From positions 486,044 through 550,043 of the forward strand of contig CANFCK010000001.1 of assembly GCA_947445035.1 (NCBI GenBank): a stretch of 64,000 bases of DNA, in the 5' to 3' direction. The DNA comes from Deltaproteobacteria bacterium (GTDB lineage: Bacteria; Myxococcota_A; UBA796; SXON01). The notes beneath the pieces were generated by a model. That model saw only the letters and a program-made list of their open reading frames with translations. It did not search any database and was not told the DNA's origin. Made by a program: the position numbers and the translations under genes. Shown one piece after another: positions 43,003 through 51,074 of the stretch (position 1 is its first letter; every line of letters begins with the position of its first letter).

Positions 43003-44208
43003 TTGGCGCGCGTCGATCAAACACGCGCGGCCCTGCGCGCCCTGCAAACGGTGCTTCCCGGGGGCTTGCGCGCCGGGCAGGTGGGCTCGCTCGTCTCCCA
43101 TCCGGGGGTGGGCAAGAGCCAGCTCCTGATCTATGCCGCGCTCGATCGGCTCTTGGCGGGGCAGTCGGTGCTGCATGTGGCCCTTCGTGAGCGCGTGTCG
43201 GTCGTTCGCGACGCCTACGACAGCATCCTCACCGGCTTGCTGGCCAACGACAGCGCGCAAGAGCGGGTCACCGCGCTCGTCAGCGTCGAACGCCATCGCG
43301 TGATTCACAGCACGCGGGGCAACCCGGTGGACGTCGCGCGGCTCCGCGCACTGCTCGACACCCTGACCGAGGTGATGGACCAAAAGCCCGATCTCGTCGT
43401 GGTCGATGGCCAAGAACCTCACCCGGATGAGCTGGCCGGATTCCGCGCCCTTGCCCTCTCCCACGGCCTTGCACTGTGGTTCGCCTGGACGCCCGATGGC
43501 CTCAACAAGCCCGATGGCGACGTGGTCCTGGAGATGTCGTTCGCCGACGGCAACCTCTGGCTGCAGCCCCTCGCCGGCGCCAGCCACCAACGCGTGCGCA
43601 TTCCCCCCGGCAGCCTCGCCTCGCCCGAACCGCTGGGCACCCCACTCGCGATTGACGAGAGCGGGTCGACCGGGTGTCGCGTCTACTCAGGCGGCGCCCA
43701 CGGAACCGAGGCCGCGTTCGGCGCCGCGGCGGAGCGCCACGGTATCCACGAGGTGAACTTTACCTTTGACGGGCATATCCAGGCGCGAACCCGGGGCGCC
43801 CACCCCCTGACCGAGCGTGAGCTTGCCGAGGGCGATGTCTCGCTGGCGTACGTGTCGCGCCGACTGCGGCGTTCCTACAGCGAAAGCGCGATGATTCGGC
43901 GGGTCCTGCAGAGCTTGTGGCACCAGGTCAAAAATGCCCAGATGATCTTCGTCGTCGGCACCATCCAGGAGGATGGCACGGTCACCGGCGGAACGGGCTG
44001 GTCGGTCGAGCTTGCCCGCATGTGGAACAAGCGGTTGTGGGTCTTCGACCAGGAAAAGGACGGATGGTACCGCTGGGCCAACGACGAGTGGTCGCCCGGC
44101 GTCCCGACGATCGACTGCTCGGCGGTGTGTGGCACTGGCACGCGCTACCTGTCGGATGCAGGCCGCGCTGCGATCGACGCGTTGTTCGAGCGCTCGTTCC
44201 CCGGCTGA
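43003..44208 (+). CDS. Fusion of a RecA-like P-loop domain and a SLOG/LOG-like Rossmann domain (function unknown)
   Basis: 401 residues from a TTG 2 nt after the fusA stop; the end of fusA supplies the ribosome-binding CAGGGG. Residues ~15-215 look like a RecA/KaiC-type core: LPGGLRAGQVGSLVSHPGVGKSQLL (Walker A 32-39, first Gly replaced by Ser) and Walker B PDLVVVDGQ. Residues ~222-400 carry CRVYSGGAHGTEAAFGAAAE, NFTFDGH, FVVGTIQEDGTVTGGTGWSVELA and LWVFDQEKDGWY, with Gly-rich nucleotide-binding turns like SLOG/LOG (DprA-like) proteins. No known annotation recognised. Tight linkage to fusA suggests a translation-linked or nucleotide-sensing role; this is inference. Confidence 0.75.
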   Translation: MARVDQTRAALRALQTVLPGGLRAGQVGSLVSHPGVGKSQLLIYAALDRLLAGQSVLHVALRERVSVVRDAYDSILTGLLANDSAQERVTALVSVERHRVIHSTRGNPVDVARLRALLDTLTEVMDQKPDLVVVDGQEPHPDELAGFRALALSHGLALWFAWTPDGLNKPDGDVVLEMSFADGNLWLQPLAGASHQRVRIPPGSLASPEPLGTPLAIDESGSTGCRVYSGGAHGTEAAFGAAAERHGIHEVNFTFDGHIQARTRGAHPLTERELAEGDVSLAYVSRRLRRSYSESAMIRRVLQSLWHQVKNAQMIFVVGTIQEDGTVTGGTGWSVELARMWNKRLWVFDQEKDGWYRWANDEWSPGVPTIDCSAVCGTGTRYLSDAGRAAIDALFERSFPG

Positions 44209-44212
44209 TCGC

Positions 44213-44803
44213 TCAAGGTGCGGCGGGAAGCGTACGCTCGACCCAGAAGCCCTGCTCGTCGCGGACCCGGCACCGAAGCAGGTCGCCCTCCTGCACGATC
44301 ACCTCGCCGCGGGCTTCTGGCGCCCACGCTCCATCGACGAGCCCAGCGGGGAGGACGACCACGCGCCCCGGTCCGCCCGCGGGCATCGTGACGGCGCCGG
44401 CGCCGCCAATCCCGGACGACAGCGACACCGCCCCCGAAAAACCCTGCTCACGCAGCCAGTGCGCCACCCCCCAGGAGCGCGCCCCGGCCGCGCAGTAGAC
44501 GGTGATCGCCCGATCGCGAGGCAGGCGCGCCAGCTGGTGGGGGACCATGTCCATGGGGATGCAGAGTGCACCCGCGGCGACGCCACCAGCCAGCTCACCC
44601 GGCTCGCGAATGTCGAGGAGGAGCGAGCCGGCGACGGGAACTTCGACCTCGAGGCCAGCGGTCAGCGGGTCTTCGGCGTCATCCGCGGCGGTAGGAGGCG
44701 CCTCCGTCCAGCGCGGGGCGGTCCCCCGTGTTCCACGTGAAACAACGGGGCGCGGACCGACGAAGACGCGGTCAGCGAGCTCGCGCAGGACGCGGCGGAT
44801 CAC
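44213..44803 (-). CDS. Rhodanese-domain protein
   Basis: 196 residues from a GTG. The rhodanese domain lies at ~50-130: LLLDIREPGELAGG and active-site loop VYCAAGARS with C104, which accepts a persulfide. The ~60-residue tail is beta-rich (GRVVVLPAGLVDGAWAPEARGEVIV). Family members transfer sulfur or sense it. A parS-like site lies inside codons 20-26 of this gene (VSRGT region). It is convergent with the P-loop/SLOG gene (4 bp gap). Confidence 0.85.
   Translation of the reverse strand: MIRRVLRELADRVFVGPRPVVSRGTRGTAPRWTEAPPTAADDAEDPLTAGLEVEVPVAGSLLLDIREPGELAGGVAAGALCIPMDMVPHQLARLPRDRAITVYCAAGARSWGVAHWLREQGFSGAVSLSSGIGGAGAVTMPAGGPGRVVVLPAGLVDGAWAPEARGEVIVQEGDLLRCRVRDEQGFWVERTLPAAP
44729..44744. 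promoter_or_regulatory. parS-like site 2 (ParB binding), inside the rhodanese gene
   Basis: TGTTCCACGTGAAACA is one base away from the classic 16-bp parS TGTTTCACGTGAAACA. It is flanked by CCCCGT (44724-44729) and ACGGGG (44745-44750), a further inverted repeat. On the coding strand it reads within the N-terminal, non-domain part of the rhodanese protein. Confidence 0.75.
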
Positions 44804-44919
44804 GGGGGAGCCGGGGGCATAGGGGACGGCCTAACCCCCACGACGCGCGCTCAACGCTGGCAAGGAGGAGCGGAGGCCAACAGCCAAGCAGCCCCCCCCC
44901 GCGTTACCCAGCCCCCGTG

Positions 44920-45369
44920 ATGTTCACCGTCCTCTTGATGTCCGCCTGCACCCCCGCGATGATGGCCCGCGCGCGCGAGGACTTCGACAAGAAGTTCCTG
45001 GGCGAGGCGGTCGACGGCTATTGGAAGGCCGCCCGCTGGGGCGACGCCCCCGGCCTGTCGGCGTTCCTGAGCCGCCCCGAAGACCAGCTCGCGGTCGCCC
45101 GCATCCTGGCCAACCCGACGCTGCGCGTCACCGATGCCCGGATCCTGCAAGTGGTCGTCGGGCCCGAGCTGGTGGTCCGCAAGGACCGAAAAATGCAGGA
45201 CCTCGACGCGCGCTGGCGGGAAGGCACGGCCCTGGTCCGGGTCGAAGCGTGGACGCTCGCGACCGAACGCGTCGACGCGGACACGGTGGAACAGGCGTGG
45301 ACGCTCGGCCCGCGAGGGTGGACGATGAACACTGCGGTCTCCGCGATCGACGCCGATAGGCCGTGGTAG
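44920..45369 (+). CDS. Small lipoprotein of unknown function
   Basis: 149 residues from the ATG at 44920; a GTG 3 nt upstream is in frame. MFTVLLMSAC ends in a lipobox (MSAC). The mature part (TPAMMARAREDFDKKFLGEAVDGYWKAARWGD...) is alpha/beta, with VVVGPELVVRKDRKMQDLDARWREGTALVRVEAWTLATERV resembling NTF2-like or lipoprotein sandwich folds. Nine consecutive C at 44892-44900 lie just upstream. Confidence 0.65.
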   Translation: MFTVLLMSACTPAMMARAREDFDKKFLGEAVDGYWKAARWGDAPGLSAFLSRPEDQLAVARILANPTLRVTDARILQVVVGPELVVRKDRKMQDLDARWREGTALVRVEAWTLATERVDADTVEQAWTLGPRGWTMNTAVSAIDADRPW

Positions 45370-45388
45370 CGGCGATCTGACGCGGATA

Positions 45389-45398
45389 TGTCGCGACA
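45389..45398. repeat. Palindrome TGTCGCGACA, copy 2
   Basis: Perfect 10-bp palindrome in the gap between two convergent genes, followed by GG. The same 11-mer TGTCGCGACAG occurs at 4476 and 48334. Nearby, CGGCGC (45429-45434) and GCGCCG (45441-45446) could form a hairpin. Confidence 0.4.
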
Positions 45399-45490
45399 GG
45401 CGGCCGCGACCGAATCGACCTATGGGAGCGGCGCGTCGAGGCGCCGGGAGGCGGCGGCGGTCGCCGTGAGCGGCTGGAATGGCTGCTTGC

Positions 45491-46015
45491 CTAGAACGGA
45501 ATGTCGTCGTCCCCACCCTGAAACGGCGGCGCTTCCTGGGGAGGAGGACCGCCCTCGTCCCGGCGCGGGCCACCACCACCACCACCACCACCACCGTACC
45601 CGCCGCCACCGCCCGACCGACCACCGCCACCGCCACCGCCACCGTAGCCGCCGCGACCGCCGCCGCCGCCCTCTTCGGAGGCCGCCCCGCCGGCCCCGCC
45701 GAGGAAGCGGACGACTTCAGCCACAACCTCAGTGCTGTACCGGTCCTTGCCCTCTTTGTCCTGCCATTTCCGCGTTTGCAGCCGGCCCTCGATGTAGAGC
45801 TGCTTGCCCTTCTTGCAGTATTTGTGGACGTTTTCCGCATCGCGGCCCCACACCACGACGCTGTGCCATTCGGTGCGCTCCTGAAGATTACCTTCTTTGT
45901 CCTTGAACTTGTCGGTGGTGGCCACGCGCAGTGAGCCAACGGACTGGCCGCCGCCCGTGGAGCGCAGCTCCGGGTCCTGACCGAGATTGCCGATGAGAAT
46001 GACCTTGTTGACCAT
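45491..46015 (-). CDS. ssb: Single-stranded DNA-binding protein
   Basis: 174 residues. OB fold ~1-110 ([60 protein letters not shown]), a glycine-rich linker (~115-155, GGYGGGGG repeats) and the conserved acidic tip DDDIPF that binds partner proteins. It binds ssDNA in replication, repair and recombination. The long Gly linker explains the CAC/GCC repeats on the plus strand. The start at 46015 is fixed by the [11 protein letters not shown] motif; longer frames are spurious. Confidence 0.96.
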   Translation of the reverse strand: MVNKVILIGNLGQDPELRSTGGGQSVGSLRVATTDKFKDKEGNLQERTEWHSVVVWGRDAENVHKYCKKGKQLYIEGRLQTRKWQDKEGKDRYSTEVVAEVVRFLGGAGGAASEEGGGGGRGGYGGGGGGGGRSGGGGGYGGGGGGGGGPRRDEGGPPPQEAPPFQGGDDDIPF

Positions 46016-46107
46016 AGATGCCCCAGGAGAGGCTTCCGTTGTATCATCGCGGCCAGCCAGATTTTGGTTGGATCGGCAACCGCCGGGCAGGCTCTCCCAG
46101 AGCGCGG

Positions 46108-46113
46108 TACGAT
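46108..46113 (+). promoter_or_regulatory. -10-like box TACGAT, 6 nt before a GTG start
   Basis: TACGAT ends 6 nt before the GTG at 46120, with no Shine-Dalgarno sequence between. It supports the choice of 46120 as start and fits the leaderless pattern seen elsewhere in the window. Confidence 0.35.
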
Positions 46114-46119
46114 CGCCAC

Positions 46120-47946
46120 GTGGCGTTTCGCGTACTGTTGATCGAAGACGACTTGTTCTCGGCCGCCAGGCTCGCCGACGCCCTACGCGCGCGCGGATGG
46201 GAGGTGGACCATGTGGATAGCGGCCCGGAAGGACTGACCCGTGCGCTTCGAGAGCGCCCCGCGGCCGTGATCGCGGACCTGTCCCTGCCGGGCATCGATG
46301 GGGCAACCATCGCCGCATCGCTGCGACTGGCGCCCGGCCTCCGCACCCCGGTCATCCTGCTCTGCGATCGAGACGCCAGCGCCGAATTCGCGGCCGCATG
46401 TGGCGCCGACACGATGGTCGAAAAACCGGTGGCCGCGGAAGAGATGCACCTGCGCCTTCGGGCCCTCGTGGACGAGTCCACCCGAGACGAAGACTCCTTG
46501 GGGCCAGGCGCCATCCGGGTGCCTGATGCCGATGTGCTCGCGACCGGCCGGCCAACTGCGCCCCTACGGGGAGGATCGGTCACCCCGGGCTGGCTCCGCG
46601 ACATGGTGGCCGCACACTTCGATCGGCGACAAAGCGGCATTCTCCAGGTACAAACCAGCGCGGGGCGCACCAAGCTCTACTTTCATCGCGGAGCGCCAGC
46701 GGCCGCCCGTTCGTCGGAGCCGGGCACGGAGTTGGGTCGGGTCCTGGAGCGCCTTGGCATCCTGACCGGCGACCAGGTCGAGGCGGCGGTCGTCGAGGCT
46801 CGCCGCAAGCGCCGCCCCCTTGCGGACGAGCTGATGGCGTCGGGACAGGTTGGGCGCCCCACGGCGGAGCGCGCGCTCCGCGAGCAGATCATCGAACGGA
46901 TGCAGCGGCTGGATGGCTGCACCGAAGGACAATGGACGTTCACCGCTGCAGAACCGTTGGGCTTGCCTGGCTACGAGGTGCCCGCGGGCGTGGTCTGGTG
47001 GCGGCTGGGCGGCGGGACGACGGGCCCCGCGGCGGACCGCGACCGACACGTGCGCCTTCTGGCGACGCGGTGGGCCTGGGCCGTCCTTGACCCCACCGGC
47101 GAGCTCGCCCCTTTGCACGCCCTCTTCGTTGCTGGCGCCTCGGTGGCCGACTGCCTTGCCCTGGCGCCCGAGGTTGGGGAGCGATTGATCAGGGTGCTCC
47201 ACCGGTTTGCTCTGCTGGCGCTGCTCGATGAGGCGCCTACCGACCGCCAGCGCGCGGACGGCGCGGCGATGATGGACACCGCCGCGATCGAGGCCCAGTT
47301 GGCGGTCCGAATTCGGGCCGTCGCCGACGCCAACCACTACGCCATGCTCGGGATCGCGCCCGACGCGCCTCCCGCCGAGATTCACGCCGCCAACGCGCGC
47401 TGCATGGCCGAAACCGACCCCCAGCGGCTGCCGACCGGGGTGTCGGCAACGACACGCGAGCGGGCGCAGAGACTGTATGCACGGGTGCTTGAGGCGGGGC
47501 GGGTGCTGATGGACCCAGAACGCCGCGCCCTGTACGACGGCCTTCTCGGTCGGCGTGTCGGGTGGCACCCCGGCCCGCTCAACAGTGAGGAACACGCCGT
47601 CCTCCTGGCCGATCGCGCGCAGCAGTGTTTCCGGCGGGGGGAGTACGTCACCTCGGCCAGCCTCCTCAAATCGGCCTTACACCTGGAGGGTCTGGACGCG
47701 GACGTCCTGGGAATGCTCGGCCGCGCCCGTCGACTGGCCTGCCCCGAGGATCCAGCGGCCGGTGAGCAGGAGCTGCGTCAGGCGATCCAACTCAGCCCCG
47801 ATGCGGAGTTCCCCCTTTACTGGTTGGGCCGCCTGCACTACGAGCGGGAGGAATCTGACGATGCGCGTCGACTCCTTCGCCGGATCCTGGTTCACAACCC
47901 CGAGTTCGAGCTGGCCCGGCAAACCATGAGGCTCTTGTCCCCGTGA
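46120..47946 (+). CDS. Response regulator with PATAN-like (DUF4388) region, degenerate J-domain and TPR
   Basis: 608 residues from the GTG at 46120, because the receiver domain starts at FRVLLIEDD. The receiver (~1-120) keeps the acidic pair, phospho-acceptor in [10 protein letters not shown] and the Lys of VEKPV; the switch Thr is Cys (VILLCDRD). A PATAN/DUF4388-like region follows (~155-380: [30 protein letters not shown]). A J-domain-like segment ([21 protein letters not shown]) lacks HPD, and a TPR end completes it. A signalling protein of a type common in myxobacteria. Its stop overlaps the start of a related gene (GTGA). Confidence 0.8.
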   Translation: MAFRVLLIEDDLFSAARLADALRARGWEVDHVDSGPEGLTRALRERPAAVIADLSLPGIDGATIAASLRLAPGLRTPVILLCDRDASAEFAAACGADTMVEKPVAAEEMHLRLRALVDESTRDEDSLGPGAIRVPDADVLATGRPTAPLRGGSVTPGWLRDMVAAHFDRRQSGILQVQTSAGRTKLYFHRGAPAAARSSEPGTELGRVLERLGILTGDQVEAAVVEARRKRRPLADELMASGQVGRPTAERALREQIIERMQRLDGCTEGQWTFTAAEPLGLPGYEVPAGVVWWRLGGGTTGPAADRDRHVRLLATRWAWAVLDPTGELAPLHALFVAGASVADCLALAPEVGERLIRVLHRFALLALLDEAPTDRQRADGAAMMDTAAIEAQLAVRIRAVADANHYAMLGIAPDAPPAEIHAANARCMAETDPQRLPTGVSATTRERAQRLYARVLEAGRVLMDPERRALYDGLLGRRVGWHPGPLNSEEHAVLLADRAQQCFRRGEYVTSASLLKSALHLEGLDADVLGMLGRARRLACPEDPAAGEQELRQAIQLSPDAEFPLYWLGRLHYEREESDDARRLLRRILVHNPEFELARQTMRLLSP

Positions 47947-49397
47947 CCTTACCCCCCCTTCACCAAGCGCTCTGCGGGCGTGCCCTCGAAGGCGCGACCG
48001 GGGCACTGGACTGGACTGATGCCAAGCGCCGCCGCGTTTTCTTCTTCGTTGGCGGCCAGCTGTCCCTGGTGCAGTCCAATCTCCGTAGCGAATCGCCCGA
48101 GAAGTTGGCCGAGCTCGACCCCACGCTCGTCGGCCCGGCGCTGGCCACAGCGGTAGGGCGCGCGCGGGTGATCGGAGCGCTCAAGGAGGCCGGCGGCGAG
48201 CTCCGCTGGTTGTCCGACGCCACCGCACCAAAGGCCGAACCGGTCGACCTTGCGGCAGCGGTGTACGAATCGGGAACGCGACGCCCGGGGATCAGCTCGT
48301 GGCCGAAGCTCGCCGGCGCCGCCGGCGCGTGGTTGTCGCGACAGGACATGCCGCGCGAACTGCAGGCCTATCTCTCCGATCTCGACGGCACCCGCACCCT
48401 GGACGAGCTCGTGAGCTTTGCGCCCGGCGGTCCGGAAGCCGCCGAGCGCTGGATCCGGATCGCGTTCACGATAGGCGCAATCATCGACGCCGGGATCGAG
48501 TCGTCGCCGTACGAGGTGCGAAGCGTGAAGAAGCGCGGTGAATGGGCCACCGGGGGAGGCGGGAGCGTGGACGACATCGCGTCGTTGATCTCAGAGGGTC
48601 TGGGCCAGGAGCGCCCCCCCCCCACGCCCATCGCCCGAACGACGGATGCCGCGGGGATTCGGTTCGGCCCGGTCCTGGCGAGGATCCGAAACGCGCCGGA
48701 CTTCTTTGCGACCCTGGGCGTGCAGTGGGACGACCCCACCGAGTCGATGCGCCGGGCGTACTTCACCCTCGCCCGCGACCTGCATCCGGATACCTTCACG
48801 CGCGAAAGCCTCGAGACCCAAGAGATCGCGGCCGAACTGTTCGACAAGATTCGCGCGGCATGGGAAACGCTCGGAGACGACGCCCGGCGTGAGGCGTACA
48901 TCAAGCGTGTCATTCACGGAGAGAAGACCGAAGAAGAGCTGGCGATGGAGCAGGTCCGCGCGATCCTGGGCGCCGAAGAAGACTTCAAGCGGGCGCTCAA
49001 CGATTTTCACGCCGGGCGCTTGAGCGCAGCGCACGAGCTTTTCCTCAAGGTGAGCGCGGCGGTCCCCGAGGAGGTAGAGTTCGCCGCCTACGCCGGCTAT
49101 ACCAGCTTTCGTATCCATCACAACAAGGACAAAGGGAAGGCAGATGCCGCCGCGCAGCAGGTTCGCGAGGCGCTGGAACGCAACGAACGATTGGATGGCG
49201 TCTGGGTGCTTTTGGGCATGATCCAAGCGGCCCGTGGCGACACCGCTTCCGCGCGCGAGTCCTACGTCAAGGCCCTGCGCCTCAAGCCGTCCAACCCAGA
49301 TGCCGTCCGCGAGATGAAGCGCCTGGAGCGTGACAAGGGGGCAGAACCGGCCGGTGGGGGCCTGTTCAACAAGCTCTTCGGCAAGAAAAAACCCTAG
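47943..49397 (+). CDS. PATAN-like, J-domain and TPR protein
   Basis: 484 residues from a GTG overlapping the upstream stop. The N-terminal ~200 residues are PATAN/DUF4388-like (LHQALCGRALEGATGALDWTDAKRRRVFFFVGGQLSLVQSN). A J-domain at ~255-320 keeps the HPD motif (FFATLGVQWDDPTESMRRAYFTLARDLHPDTF), so it could stimulate a DnaK-type chaperone. TPR-like helices follow and the end is basic (FNKLFGKKKP). A run of ten C at 48614-48623 encodes prolines in the linker. It is paired with the response regulator, which has the same modules but a broken HPD. Confidence 0.8.
   Translation: MTLPPLHQALCGRALEGATGALDWTDAKRRRVFFFVGGQLSLVQSNLRSESPEKLAELDPTLVGPALATAVGRARVIGALKEAGGELRWLSDATAPKAEPVDLAAAVYESGTRRPGISSWPKLAGAAGAWLSRQDMPRELQAYLSDLDGTRTLDELVSFAPGGPEAAERWIRIAFTIGAIIDAGIESSPYEVRSVKKRGEWATGGGGSVDDIASLISEGLGQERPPPTPIARTTDAAGIRFGPVLARIRNAPDFFATLGVQWDDPTESMRRAYFTLARDLHPDTFTRESLETQEIAAELFDKIRAAWETLGDDARREAYIKRVIHGEKTEEELAMEQVRAILGAEEDFKRALNDFHAGRLSAAHELFLKVSAAVPEEVEFAAYAGYTSFRIHHNKDKGKADAAAQQVREALERNERLDGVWVLLGMIQAARGDTASARESYVKALRLKPSNPDAVREMKRLERDKGAEPAGGGLFNKLFGKKKP
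48334..48343. repeat. Palindrome TGTCGCGACA, copy 3
   Basis: Third copy, inside the coding region of the PATAN-like/J/TPR protein at 47943, reading TTGTCGCGACAGG. Confidence 0.35.
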
Positions 49398-50638
49398 CCC
49401 AGAAGTGGCCGGGCCCCCTCTGGACCCGCCAACGACAGCCCATGCGCCGCAAGTACGCGGTCGCAGCGATCGATGACCTGACGCACGTAGCGGCGCTTTT
49501 CCGCATAACTACCAGGGTAGAAGCTGCGCTTGAAGCCATGTATCACGATGTCTCGCAGCTCTCGCGGGGTGAGCTTCGCGTGACGCACGGCCAGCCCCAA
49601 CTCACGGGTGACGGTGGTGTGGGAAACAAGCCGATTGTCGGTGCAGATGGCGACGCTGATGCGGCTGTCCAACATCTGCCGGACGGCGTGGGCCTCCACG
49701 GTCCCGATGGTGGGGTTGGTTTGGAGGTTCGAGGTGATGCAGACCTCGATGGTGACGCGCCGATCCGCGACGTATTCCGCCAGCCGACTCGCAAACCGGT
49801 CGCGGTCGGCGATGCGCGGATCCACGATGCGCTCGGGGGAAAAAAGCAGGTATCCGTGGCCGATGCGATCGGCGTGAAGTGCGGTGATCGCCTGGAAGAT
49901 CGACTCCGCGCCGTAGGCCTCGCCGGCGTGGACCGTCTTGTGCAGGAAGTTGGCGTGGGCAAACGCATACGCTTCCTGATGATCGATGGCGGGGTAGCCG
50001 TCTTCCTGACCGGCCAGATCGAAGCCGACGACCGGGATGCCGGCCTCATCACGCGCCCAAACCGCCTCCCTTGCCAACTCCAGACTGGCAAGTCCCGCCA
50101 GTGCCCGCCGGGGGGCGCTGGGCAAGGCGTGGAGCAGTTGCCGGTAGTAGGCTGAGAAGTGCTCGGTGAACATGCGCAGCGCACAGACGATGATCCCGTA
50201 ACGGAAGTCAGGCTCACCCGGCTCCACGGTCGGCGCGATCTCCTGCTGCGCTCGGGCGAGTCCCGCATTGACCGCGGCGAGCACAGCACGGGTGCCGAAC
50301 CCGTCGCGCTGATGGAGTTGCGGTGCGAAGCGTACTTCGACATAGCGCACCCCCTCCGCCCAATTGTCGAGTGCGAACTCGTAGGCCACGCGCTCCAACG
50401 CCTCCGCGTCCTGCATCACCGCGCACGTCCACGCGAACCCCGCGAGGTACTCGGGGAGGTCGACGTAGTGGGGTTTGAACACCAGCTCGTTGAGCCCCTC
50501 AGGGGTCTGAGAAGGAAGCGCCACCCCGCGCTCCCGCGCCAGCTCGATGAGCGTGCCCAGCCGGAGCGATCCGTCCAGGTGCACGTGGAGATCGGTTTTC
50601 GGCAGGGCCGCGAGGAGCTTGTCGAGGTCGAGCGCCAT
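49394..50638 (-). CDS. add: Adenosine deaminase
   Basis: 414 residues from the ATG at 50638; two more in-frame ATGs lie upstream at 50653 and 50665. It deaminates adenosine to inosine. Zinc and catalytic motifs: PKTDLHVHLDGSL, VHAGEAYG, RIGHG, TSNLQTN and TDNRL, the last being the actinobacterial form of the usual TDDP. The nucleoside role is probable; a related substrate such as aminodeoxyfutalosine is possible. It is divergent from the gene at 50664 with 25 bp between starts. The 3' end overlaps the convergent gene by 4 bp. Confidence 0.9.
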   Translation of the reverse strand: MALDLDKLLAALPKTDLHVHLDGSLRLGTLIELARERGVALPSQTPEGLNELVFKPHYVDLPEYLAGFAWTCAVMQDAEALERVAYEFALDNWAEGVRYVEVRFAPQLHQRDGFGTRAVLAAVNAGLARAQQEIAPTVEPGEPDFRYGIIVCALRMFTEHFSAYYRQLLHALPSAPRRALAGLASLELAREAVWARDEAGIPVVGFDLAGQEDGYPAIDHQEAYAFAHANFLHKTVHAGEAYGAESIFQAITALHADRIGHGYLLFSPERIVDPRIADRDRFASRLAEYVADRRVTIEVCITSNLQTNPTIGTVEAHAVRQMLDSRISVAICTDNRLVSHTTVTRELGLAVRHAKLTPRELRDIVIHGFKRSFYPGSYAEKRRYVRQVIDRCDRVLAAHGLSLAGPEGARPLLG

Positions 50639-50647
50639 GCAGCCGGG

Positions 50648-50654
50648 TATCATA
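50648..50654. promoter_or_regulatory. Symmetric -10-like box shared by two divergent genes
   Basis: TATCATA. The plus-strand box TATCAT (50648-50653) ends 10 nt before the ATG at 50664. The minus-strand box TATGAT (50654-50649) ends 10 nt before the ATG at 50638. No -35 was recognised on either strand. Very short or absent leaders are expected. Confidence 0.45.
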
Positions 50655-50663
50655 GTAGTGCCC

Positions 50664-51074
50664 ATGTTCCTTACCCGTGTTGCTGTGCTGTTCGCGGTCG
50701 TCGGAGCGGCGACCTTCGCCGAGGCGCGGCCGCGCCATCGCCCGCCACCCCGCTCGATCGTCCTGGGGCCGAGGGTTCATGTCGTCGTCAATCCCTGGCA
50801 GGCGGACTGGGTTCCCGCAGCGCGTGCTGGGTGGGTGTGGATGGACGGGGCCTCGCTCGGAACCCGGTGGCGGCCGGGGCATTGGCGACCGGCCGCGTTG
50901 CGGGTGGGGTGGCTTTGGGTACCCGGGTTCTGGACTCGGTCGGTCTACGTCGATGGCTACTGGCGCGAAGAGGCCCGTCAGGGACAGGAATGGGTCGATG
51001 GCTATTACGACGACGACGGGATCTGGATTCCCGGCTACTGGGGGCCTGCGGTCGTGCATCACGAGTACCAGTAG
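50664..51074 (+). CDS. Exported YXWGXW-repeat (WVPGxW) protein
   Basis: 136 residues. Signal peptide MFLTRVAVLFAVVGAATFAEA. The mature part repeats Trp/Tyr/Gly units (GWVWMDG, GHWRPA, WLWVPGFW, VYVDGYW, EWVDGYY, IWIPGYWGP), as in the YXWGXW/BcpO-related family of small envelope proteins of unknown role. Its stop overlaps the GTG of the radical SAM gene by one base (TAGTG), so it is the first gene of that operon. Confidence 0.75.
   Translation: MFLTRVAVLFAVVGAATFAEARPRHRPPPRSIVLGPRVHVVVNPWQADWVPAARAGWVWMDGASLGTRWRPGHWRPAALRVGWLWVPGFWTRSVYVDGYWREEARQGQEWVDGYYDDDGIWIPGYWGPAVVHHEYQ

Noticed and set aside
40715-43024. Long minus-strand open frame opposite fusA, and similar ones at 2942-4525, 15145-17808 and 61815-63653
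   Set aside because: They are mirror frames of well-supported genes in GC-rich DNA; their proteins are Arg/His/Gly-rich without motifs or start signals.
45560-45670. CAC/GCC repeats as a microsatellite or CRISPR-like array
   Set aside because: They encode the Gly-rich linker of SSB on the minus strand; there are no spacers or repeats of CRISPR type.
49394-50638. TDN instead of TDD in adenosine deaminase as an active-site loss
   Set aside because: TDNRL is a normal form in actinobacterial-type adenosine deaminases; other zinc ligands are intact.
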